Of a stretch of DNA of 5,292 nt, positions 1 through 5,292 are shown piece by piece (position 1 is the stretch's first letter; each line of letters opens with the position of its first letter). The notes beneath the pieces were generated by a model, which was given only the letters and a program-made list of their open reading frames with translations, was not told the origin of the DNA and searched no databases. Position numbers and translations under genes: made by a program. This DNA is from an uncultured Clostridia bacterium (lineage in GTDB: Bacteria; Bacillota; Clostridia; Christensenellales; UBA1242): NCBI GenBank assembly GCA_944349915.1, contig CALVNU010000066.1, forward strand, positions 1 to 5,292, read 5' to 3'.

Positions 1-3000
1 ACATTTTGTCTGAAATTGAAAGAAAAATGGGACCTTTGAAAAAACAAACTAAAAATACAAAAAAATATTTGGAGTATAAAGGTCAGCTTAAAGACCTTGA
101 AGTCAATGCTTATATCTATCAGTATGAAAATGCAAACGATGTTAAAGAGCAAATAGGTCTTAAACTTGATGCTGTAAACAGACAGATTGAAGTTAGGCAA
201 TCAGACCTTGACAAGGCAAATGAAAATTATAACAAAGCAATGAGCGATATAGAAAACTTTGACAAAACTCTTGCCCAGATAAACCAAACAATTCTTGAGC
301 TTACTGTCAGCCTTGAAAAGCAAGAGGGTGAAACCAAACTTGCAAGAGAGCGAATAAACTTTACCAACAAAGAAAATGACAGGCTTCATCTTGACAGAGC
401 AAATGCACTTACTGCGCTTTCTGCTTGCAAAGAGCGAAAAGAGCAGGTAATTGAGGAGCTTGGCAAACTTGAAGATGACCTTAAAATTTTGGAAAATTCT
501 TTTTCCGAACTTTCTGAAAGTTATGTCAAAATTGCAAACGAACTTACTGCAAGTGAAGATGAAGCCGGTGCAAGTCAACAAAAAATCATTGAGACACTGG
601 GCTCGCTTTCCGATATTAAGAGCAATCTTTCTCGTCTTCAAGCAGAAAAAAATTTGCTTAGCGACAATTTAAAAAATCTTGAACAAGACACAAACGCTAT
701 TGCAAACAAACAAGAGGAAAACAAACGCCTTTTATCTTTGGCAAAAGAAGAATTTGACAATAAAAATCAAAAATTGCAGGCTTTAAAACAAGAGATTAGC
801 ACTCTTGCAAGCAGTCAATTTTTGCTTGAACAACGACTTAAAGAATTAGAACAAGAAAAGGGTAATCTTACAACTCAAATCAAGGTTTATGAAAACAGGA
901 AAAAACTTTTGACAGACCTTCAAAATGAATATGATGGTTATGCTTATGCTGTCAAAAAATTGCTTAAAGAAAGTGATAAAAATCAACAAATAAAATCTAA
1001 AATTGTGGGCGTGATTGCATCACTTATCAAAGTTCCACAAAAATTTGAAACCGCTATTGAAGTTGCTCTTGGTGGCGCTGTCCAAAATATTGTTACAAAA
1101 AATGAAGAAGATGCAAAATCTCTTATCAAATTTTTAAAGGACAACTCTTTTGGCAGAGCAACCTTTTTGCCGATATCTTCTATGAAAAGAAGAGACATCG
1201 ATAAAAAATTGATTGCGGGCAAGGCTGGAATTTATGGCGTTGCTTCCGACCTTGTAGACTATGATAACGCTATATCAAATGTTGTTAGTAACCTTTTGGG
1301 CGGAACGGTTATTGCAGAAAATCTGGAAGTTGCAGTTAAAATTGCAAAGGAACAGGGATATGCTTTTAGAATTGTTACGCTTGAAGGCGATGTTGTTAGC
1401 ACACAAGGCTCTCTTACAGGCGGAAGCAAAAAGGCAGAATCTTCAAATATTATGGGGCGAGAACGAGAAATTGAAACCCTTGGTGATGAAATTGTAAAAC
1501 TTAATATTGCGCTGGAAAAGGCTATCAATGAGTTTAAAGAGAGTCTGCAAAAAACAGAAGAAGCAAAGGCTACATTAAAATCAAAACAAAATGTTGCTGG
1601 TAATATGGAAATTGAACTTGCCACAGACAAAGAAAAACTTGACCGACTTGAAAGCGCTCTTATTGAAAGTGCCGACAATTTGAAGGTTAGCGAGATGGAA
1701 AGTCAAACTGTTAAAAACAAACTTAAACTGATTGATGAAGAACTTGCCAAATCTGAAAAACTTGAAAGCGCGCTTTCTGGCAATAAGGAAGATGCTGACG
1801 AACTTGTGAAAGAAAAACGCGAACGATTTGAAGTTTTACGCAAACAAAGAGACCAAATCAACGACAATATTTTGACTGTTAAAGTTGAAATGGCTCAAAC
1901 AAGAACAAAAATTTCTAATGCCGAAAATGAAAAACTGCGTCTTGAAAATGAAGAAGGCAGGTTTAACACATCTATTGTGCAAATTGACGAGCAAATTGCA
2001 AAAAATGAAGAATTTATCACGGCTAGCGAGCAACTTATAAAACAAAAACTTGCATCTGCACCATCTTCTGCTAAAAAACAAGAACTTGAAGCAAATGTTG
2101 CACAAAGAGCAAAGATAGAAAATGATAAACAAATTATAAACGACAAGGTTAAAGAACTTGACAATCAAAAGACTGCTCTTATGGATGAACTTACCAGACT
2201 GCATGACAAGAAATTTAGAGAAGAAATGAATTTGTCCAAGGTGGATAGCGAACTTGAAACAATGCAAGAACGCATCTATGAAGAATATAATCTTACATAC
2301 ACCACTTGCCAAGAACTTCGAAGGGCAGAATTTGATATTAATGAGGCAATGCCAGAAATTTCAAAACTTAAAAAATCAATTTCTGCACTTGGTTATGTTA
2401 ATGTTAATGCCATTGAAGATTGCAAAGTGTTGTATGAACGCTACGACGACTTGAACACGCAGGCTCAAGACCTTGAAAAGGCACAAGATGACTTGAATAA
2501 AATCATAAAAGACCTTTCTGGAATTATGATTGAAAAGTTTAATAATGAACTTAACAGAATAAATGAAAGTTTTAAACTTACATTTAAAGAACTTTTTGGC
2601 GGTGGTACTGCAAAACTTGCACTGGTTGATGAAAATGACCCTCTTGAAAGTGGGGTTGAAATTTTTGCACAACCTCCAGGCAAGAAAATTCAAAACATGA
2701 CACTGCTTTCTGGTGGTGAAAAATCTTTAACTGCCATGGCGGTTATCTTTGCAATTTTAAGAATAAAACCTTTACCTTTCTGCTTGTTTGACGAAGTTGA
2801 AGCAGCACTTGATGACTCAAATGTTGAAATCGTTGACAAATATCTTAAAAAACTTTCAAATGAAACTCAATTTATTTTGATAACTCACAAAAAACCAACC
2901 ATGGAATATGCACAGGCTTTGTTTGGTGTTACTATGGAAGAAAAGGGCGTATCAAAAATTGTTTCTGTTCAACTTTCTGACGCAATCAAACATGCCCAAG

Positions 3001-3008
3001 AAAATTGA
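1..3008 (+). CDS. smc: Chromosome partition protein SMC, 5'-truncated by the window edge
   Basis: SMC is the ATPase subunit of the condensin-like SMC-ScpA-ScpB complex, which organises and segregates the nucleoid. The reading frame is open from base 1. The TTG at 6-8 is an internal Leu codon, not a start, because the context ILSEIE..MGPLKKQ matches the point about 180 residues into B. subtilis SMC. The ATP-binding N-terminal head (Walker A) is therefore outside the window, and 1000 visible residues plus about 180 fit the usual length near 1190. Numbering from that Leu: coiled coil to about 330; hinge about 331-475, ending in the conserved GSLTGGS (468-474); second coil to about 790; then the C-terminal head from LGYVNVNAIED. 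The head has the ABC signature LLSGGEKSLTA (S902-K906), Walker B CLFDEVEAALDD (D929, E930) and the H-loop ITHKKPTME (H961). The ATPase half-site is intact. It ends with TGA, 217 bases before ftsY. Family assignment is certain. Confidence 0.98.
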   Translation, partial: ILSEIERKMGPLKKQTKNTKKYLEYKGQLKDLEVNAYIYQYENANDVKEQIGLKLDAVNRQIEVRQSDLDKANENYNKAMSDIENFDKTLAQINQTILELTVSLEKQEGETKLARERINFTNKENDRLHLDRANALTALSACKERKEQVIEELGKLEDDLKILENSFSELSESYVKIANELTASEDEAGASQQKIIETLGSLSDIKSNLSRLQAEKNLLSDNLKNLEQDTNAIANKQEENKRLLSLAKEEFDNKNQKLQALKQEISTLASSQFLLEQRLKELEQEKGNLTTQIKVYENRKKLLTDLQNEYDGYAYAVKKLLKESDKNQQIKSKIVGVIASLIKVPQKFETAIEVALGGAVQNIVTKNEEDAKSLIKFLKDNSFGRATFLPISSMKRRDIDKKLIAGKAGIYGVASDLVDYDNAISNVVSNLLGGTVIAENLEVAVKIAKEQGYAFRIVTLEGDVVSTQGSLTGGSKKAESSNIMGREREIETLGDEIVKLNIALEKAINEFKESLQKTEEAKATLKSKQNVAGNMEIELATDKEKLDRLESALIESADNLKVSEMESQTVKNKLKLIDEELAKSEKLESALSGNKEDADELVKEKRERFEVLRKQRDQINDNILTVKVEMAQTRTKISNAENEKLRLENEEGRFNTSIVQIDEQIAKNEEFITASEQLIKQKLASAPSSAKKQELEANVAQRAKIENDKQIINDKVKELDNQKTALMDELTRLHDKKFREEMNLSKVDSELETMQERIYEEYNLTYTTCQELRRAEFDINEAMPEISKLKKSISALGYVNVNAIEDCKVLYERYDDLNTQAQDLEKAQDDLNKIIKDLSGIMIEKFNNELNRINESFKLTFKELFGGGTAKLALVDENDPLESGVEIFAQPPGKKIQNMTLLSGGEKSLTAMAVIFAILRIKPLPFCLFDEVEAALDDSNVEIVDKYLKKLSNETQFILITHKKPTMEYAQALFGVTMEEKGVSKIVSVQLSDAIKHAQEN

Positions 3009-3130
3009 TTTTGCTAAATTAAATTGATAAAATTCAAGATTTAAAAATGAATAAAAGTTAAAACATAAGATTGATATATCATATTAAAATTGATAAAAAC
3101 CGATAAAATTAAAAGAATAAAATTAAAATA
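3001..3130 (+). repeat. Possible imperfect tandem repeat, unit about 66 bp
   Basis: Bases 3001-3064 resemble 3067-3130 at a constant offset of 66. The 12-base word AAATTGATAAAA occurs at 3021-3032 and 3087-3098, GAATAAAA at 3049 and 3115, and ATTGAT at 3004 and 3070. Ungapped identity is about 66% by my hand count, where this A-rich composition alone would give roughly 40%. The first unit includes the smc stop codon. It may be an old duplication or a chance product of low complexity. Confidence 0.35.
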
Positions 3131-3152
3131 ACAACATTAAAACAGACAAATT

Positions 3153-3174
3153 AAACAAAATGCGTTTTGTTTTT
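3153..3174 (+). terminator. Weak hairpin after smc, possible inefficient terminator
   Basis: AAACAAAA (3153-3160) pairs perfectly with TTTTGTTT (3165-3172) around a TGCG loop, followed by two more T. The stem has only one G-C pair and the T tract lies within it, so this is weak as an intrinsic terminator. It sits between smc and the candidate ftsY promoter, where a terminator or attenuator would make sense. Confidence 0.2.
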
Positions 3175-3180
3175 AAAATA

Positions 3181-3207
3181 TTGTGATATAAATTTGTTGT
3201 TTATAAT
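3181..3207 (+). promoter_or_regulatory. Possible vegetative promoter for ftsY
   Basis: A perfect -10 hexamer TATAAT lies at 3202-3207. The best upstream partner is TTGTGA at 3181-3186, with a short 15-base spacer. A second -10-like TATAAA is at 3187-3192. If TATAAT were used, the transcript would start around 3214, right at the ribosome-binding site, so the leader would be very short. The sequence is so A+T-rich that chance matches are likely. ftsY may instead be read through from smc. Confidence 0.25.
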
Positions 3208-3214
3208 TAATCAC

Positions 3215-3220
3215 GAGGTG
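3215..3220 (+). promoter_or_regulatory. Ribosome-binding site that fixes the ftsY start
   Basis: GAGGTG at 3215-3220 matches the Shine-Dalgarno core. Its GAGG ends 7 bases before ATG at 3226. The in-frame GTG at 3220-3222 overlaps this site, so it cannot be the start served by it. This makes ATG 3226 the start and gives the typical FtsY N-terminus MGFFKKI. Confidence 0.8.
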
Positions 3221-3225
3221 TGAAA

Positions 3226-4122
3226 ATGGGATTTTTTAAAAAAATTGGTAATGCTTTAAAAAAGACAAGAGAGGCAATCGCAAGAAAATTTGACGCACTG
3301 TTAAGCCATGGAGAGATTGATGATGACTTTTTTGATGAACTTACTGATATTTTGATTTCCTGTGATGTTGGGGTTAAAACAAGTTTGGAGATTGTTGAAG
3401 AATTAAGGCTAAGTGCAAGAAAAAATAAAATAAGAACGGCAGAAGAAGTGAAACTTGAACTTAAAAAAATTTTAAAACAACTTTTCCAAGAAGAAGAACC
3501 TTTGACAATTGAATATCCTGCAATTATCACAATAATTGGGGTGAATGGTGTTGGAAAAACAACAACTATAGGCAAAATGGCAAAATATTTTAAAAATGAA
3601 AAGAAAGATGTTCTGCTTGTTGCAGGTGATACTTTTAGGGCAGCGGCTACAAACCAACTTAACGAGTGGGCGCTTCGCACAAAAACAAGAATTGTAAAAC
3701 AGGGAGAAGGTGCAGATTCGGCTTCTGTTGTTTTTGACGGAATTGCTTCTGCTAAAGCAAAAAAATGTGATGTTGTGCTTGTTGATACTGCTGGCCGACT
3801 TCATACAAAAACAAATTTGATGGAAGAACTTAAAAAAATTGACAAAATCGTTAACAGAGAGTATAGTGAAGCGCACAAATATACCTTTATTGTTTTGGAT
3901 GCAACCACGGGACAAAATGCTTTATCTCAAATTTCCGCTTTCAATGAATTTGTAAAAATTGACGGCATTGTGTTGACAAAACTTGACGGAACGGCAAAAG
4001 GTGGGGTTATTATTGCAATTGAAAAAGAATATAAATTGCCTGTTGTGTTTGTAGGGGTTGGCGAAGGCGAAAATGACCTAGAAAAATTTGACAGTGATGA
4101 ATTTGTAGAAAGTCTGTTTTGA
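3226..4122 (+). CDS. ftsY: Signal recognition particle receptor FtsY (SRP GTPase)
   Basis: FtsY is the membrane-associated receptor that docks SRP (Ffh)-bound ribosomes at the Sec translocon. The two GTPases form a heterodimer and hydrolyse GTP reciprocally. From ATG 3226 the protein has 298 residues. The first ~25 form a basic amphipathic helix (MGFFKKIGNALKKTREAIAR), the known type of lipid-binding element, leading into the N-domain helical bundle to about residue 95. The G domain shows all SRP-GTPase motifs: G1 GVNGVGKTTT (105-114), G2 DTFRAAA (135-141), G3 DTAGR (187-191), the DATTGQNA segment, G4 TKLDGTAKGG (251-260) and G5/closing loop GVGEGENDLEKFD. It ends EFVESLF, close to the usual FVDALF. 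There is no acidic A domain, so this is a minimal NG-type FtsY. It follows smc on the same strand, as is common in Bacillota, though with a longer gap than usual. A strong hairpin follows it. Confidence 0.98.
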   Translation: MGFFKKIGNALKKTREAIARKFDALLSHGEIDDDFFDELTDILISCDVGVKTSLEIVEELRLSARKNKIRTAEEVKLELKKILKQLFQEEEPLTIEYPAIITIIGVNGVGKTTTIGKMAKYFKNEKKDVLLVAGDTFRAAATNQLNEWALRTKTRIVKQGEGADSASVVFDGIASAKAKKCDVVLVDTAGRLHTKTNLMEELKKIDKIVNREYSEAHKYTFIVLDATTGQNALSQISAFNEFVKIDGIVLTKLDGTAKGGVIIAIEKEYKLPVVFVGVGEGENDLEKFDSDEFVESLF

Positions 4123-4167
4123 TTTTTCTTAATTTGACGCTGGATTTGTATAAACATTATAATGCTT

Positions 4168-4202
4168 AAAAATAATGCAAATAATTAATGCATTATTTTT
4201 TT
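4168..4202 (+). terminator. Intrinsic terminator downstream of ftsY
   Basis: A perfect 12-bp stem, AAAAATAATGCA (4168-4179) with TGCATTATTTTT (4189-4200), encloses a 9-base loop and ends in seven consecutive T (4196-4202). It lies 45 bases after the ftsY stop. The stem is AT-rich (two G-C pairs), which is usual for a genome of this composition. A-runs on the 5' side mean it could also work on the opposite strand. It probably separates the smc-ftsY unit from sigK. Confidence 0.75.
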
Positions 4203-4413
4203 GTTTAGTCATGCAAATAATCTAAAAAACTTTCTAATTTTTATATAAATCTTATTATACTAAAATCTTTAAGTCTATTAGAAATATTTAAAAATTTTCT
4301 AAAATTTTGTAAACACATTTTATAAACTTTTTTAAAACCTCTAAAAATAATCTTTCAAACTTTTATTAATTCTACAAAAATCATAACGGAAAATGATAAA
4401 TTATTTTAATAAC
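4203..4413. other. AT-rich, G-poor intergenic stretch
   Basis: The ftsY-sigK gap is 356 bases long, and this part holds no gene that I can support. By hand count the + strand of 4215-4387 has 3 G against 21 C, the reverse of the neighbouring coding strands. CTAAAA-type words recur at 4222, 4260, 4299 and 4341, roughly 40 bases apart, but the sequences between them do not align well. On the minus strand there are only tiny open frames, such as 25 codons starting with an ATG (complement of 4316-4314), with no well-placed ribosome-binding site. It may be a decayed gene, an antisense RNA or plain spacer. Confidence 0.4.
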
Positions 4414-4419
4414 TTTGAT

Positions 4420-4456
4420 TTAGACAAGCAAAATTCGACATATTTCAACATATATA
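4420..4456 (+). promoter_or_regulatory. Candidate SpoIIID box and SigE-like promoter for sigK
   Basis: TTAGACAAGC at 4420-4429 fits the B. subtilis SpoIIID consensus WWRRACARNY at every position. Overlapping it, GCAAAAT (4428-4434) and CATATATA (4449-4456), 14 bases apart, resemble the SigE -35 and -10 elements (GHATATT and CATACAHT): 5 of 7 and 6 of 8 positions. Transcription would start near 4462. A vegetative-type alternative is TTGATT (4415-4420), 18 bases, CATATT (4439-4444). In B. subtilis sigK is transcribed by SigE RNA polymerase with SpoIIID, so the arrangement is biologically sensible. A single SpoIIID match somewhere in this gap could still arise by chance. Confidence 0.35.
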
Positions 4457-4469
4457 GAGTAGTAGATGT

Positions 4470-4475
4470 GAGGGG
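4470..4475 (+). promoter_or_regulatory. Ribosome-binding site of sigK
   Basis: GAGGGG at 4470-4475, with GAGG ending 5 bases before ATG 4479, is a close but acceptable spacing. No in-frame start codon lies between ATG 4479 and the upstream in-frame TAG at 4455, so 4479 is the earliest possible ATG start. An in-frame TTG at 4494 is a poorer alternative. Confidence 0.65.
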
Positions 4476-4478
4476 AAT

Positions 4479-5177
4479 ATGTTTTATGAAAGTTTGCTAA
4501 CGGTTGTTGGAAAAATATCAAATTTCAACAGTTTTGTCGGAACTGTGCAGGGTTTTCCACTGCCTTTATCTAAAGAAGAAGAAAAAGCACTTATTGAGAA
4601 AGTTTGGGAAGGTGATAAAGATGCTAGAGAAAAACTTATCACACACAATTTGAGACTTGTTTCGCATATAGTTAAAAAATTTTCTGGGGCGCTAGAAATT
4701 GACGACCTTATTTCTATTGGCACAATTGGACTTATCAAAGCAATTGATAGTTTTAAACCAGGAAAAAACGCACAACTTGCAACCTATGCCTCAAGGTGCA
4801 TTGATAATGAAATTTTAATGGCTATCCGTGCTCAAAAAAAACATCAAAAAGTGATTTCATACAATTCATATCTAGGCAACAATAGCAAGGGAGATGATTT
4901 GGAACTTTTTGAAGTTATCTATGACCCAAATAGTGAAGATGTTATTGAAGAAGTGGAGCAACAATGCTTTTTAAAAGATGTTGAATATGTTTTACAGCAC
5001 TATCTTGATGATAGGGAAAAAACTGTTATCACAAAAAGATTTGGCCTTGATGGCAATGCTCCATTAACTCAAAGAGAAGTTGCCGACCTTTTGCATGTTT
5101 CGCGTTCTTATATTTCAAGAATTGAAAACAAAGCCTTGGCTGTTATAAAAAGCAAATTGCCATACGAAGAAAAGTAA
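4479..5177 (+). CDS. sigK: RNA polymerase sporulation sigma factor, SigK type
   Basis: This sigma-70 family protein of 232 residues most resembles the late mother-cell factor SigK, which in spore formers drives coat and cortex-maturation genes. Residues 1-30 (MFYESLLTVVGK...FPLPLS) align with the B. subtilis pro-SigK N-terminus, PLS being only two residues earlier. The pro-sequence-length extension therefore seems retained, with likely cleavage near residues 19-21. Region 2 is about 46-124: HNLRLVSHIVKKF, DDLISIGTIGLIKAIDSF, LATYASRCIDNEILM. The linker (125-165) is diverged. Region 4 is about 167-227: LDDREKTVITKRFGL and the helix-turn-helix TQREVADLLHVSRSYISRIENKAL. LVSHIVKKF and LDDREK favour SigK over SigE, which has VYIARKF and LNEREK. 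The gene is uninterrupted, with no skin-type element. It stands apart from ftsY behind a terminator and probably has its own promoter. The family is certain; the SigK rather than SigE role is probable. Confidence 0.9.
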   Translation: MFYESLLTVVGKISNFNSFVGTVQGFPLPLSKEEEKALIEKVWEGDKDAREKLITHNLRLVSHIVKKFSGALEIDDLISIGTIGLIKAIDSFKPGKNAQLATYASRCIDNEILMAIRAQKKHQKVISYNSYLGNNSKGDDLELFEVIYDPNSEDVIEEVEQQCFLKDVEYVLQHYLDDREKTVITKRFGLDGNAPLTQREVADLLHVSRSYISRIENKALAVIKSKLPYEEK

Positions 5178-5292
5178 ACAATTTTTTACAGAAAAAATAA
5201 AAAATTAAAAATAAAACAATATTATACAATCTCATATAGACAAAGATAAATAAAATTATTAATTAAAAATATAAATATGCTATGTAAAAAAA

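Noticed and set aside
6..8. TTG as the start codon of the long first gene
   Set aside because: The frame is open upstream to base 1, and the sequence there aligns with the interior of SMC about 180 residues in, so the gene is cut by the window edge.
201..2693. Several open frames of 70-160 codons on the minus strand inside smc, rich in Phe, Cys, Ser and Leu
   Set aside because: They are complements of Glu/Lys/Asn-rich coiled-coil coding sequence, overlap a certain gene throughout and show no recognisable domain.
3220..3222. GTG as the ftsY start
   Set aside because: It overlaps the Shine-Dalgarno sequence GAGGTG; ATG 3226 has correct spacing and gives the usual MGFFKK N-terminus.
3207..4157. 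Minus-strand open frames over ftsY
   Set aside because: They are shadows of the ftsY coding strand with no motif or ribosome-binding site support.
4222..4380. CRISPR-like or tandem array suggested by CTAAAA words every ~40 bases
   Set aside because: Only the six-base word recurs; there is no repeat of CRISPR length, the spacing varies (38, 39, 42) and the units do not align.
5181..5198. Hairpin ATTTTTT / AAAAAAT just after sigK as a terminator
   Set aside because: The 7-bp stem is entirely A-T and no T tract follows it on the + strand; it is expected by chance in such AT-rich DNA.
5205..5292. Promoter for a gene to the right (TATTATAC-like boxes)
   Set aside because: No convincing -35 partner, and the gene it would serve lies outside the window; AT-rich chance match.
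1..5292. tRNA, rRNA, SRP RNA, insertion sequences or phage genes
   Set aside because: I saw no cloverleaf, conserved RNA core, transposase motif or terminal inverted repeats.

Overview
The window is a piece of a low-GC (roughly one third G+C, estimated by eye) bacterial chromosome. It carries three housekeeping or developmental genes, all on the + strand: the 3' five-sixths of smc, a complete ftsY and a complete sporulation sigma factor of the SigK type. A SigK homologue points to an endospore-forming (or recently endospore-forming) Bacillota lineage. The AT-rich composition and divergent proteins suggest an uncultured clostridial group, but I cannot name a genus. TGA is used as a stop (smc, ftsY) and Trp is encoded by TGG, so the code is standard, not mycoplasmal.

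Layout: 1-3008 smc, 5' end outside the window (about 180 N-terminal residues with the Walker A box are missing); 3009-3225 A-rich spacer with short repeats and a possible promoter; 3226-4122 ftsY, starting at the ATG at 3226 rather than the GTG at 3220; 4168-4202 a strong AT-rich hairpin with a T tract that probably ends the smc-ftsY unit; 4203-4478 a very AT-rich gap, G-poor on the + strand, ending in a candidate sporulation-type control region; 4479-5177 sigK; 5178-5292 AT-rich sequence with no gene that I can support.

How the genes relate: SMC (chromosome organisation and segregation) and FtsY (SRP receptor, membrane protein targeting) are commonly neighbours in Bacillota, usually after rnc, which would lie upstream of this window. 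sigK appears to be a separate transcription unit. It is uninterrupted by any skin-like element and encodes an N-terminal extension of pro-sequence length. Its upstream region has a perfect match to the B. subtilis SpoIIID consensus next to a SigE-like promoter, which is the logic known for sigK in B. subtilis mother cells.

The three genes are ordinary families, and I do not see a new multi-gene system. The most unusual signal is genome-wide in character: the tetranucleotide GATC is absent from all 5292 bases although about a dozen would be expected. Asp codons followed by C are all GAC, as if GATC were being counter-selected, for example by a GATC-specific restriction system encoded elsewhere.
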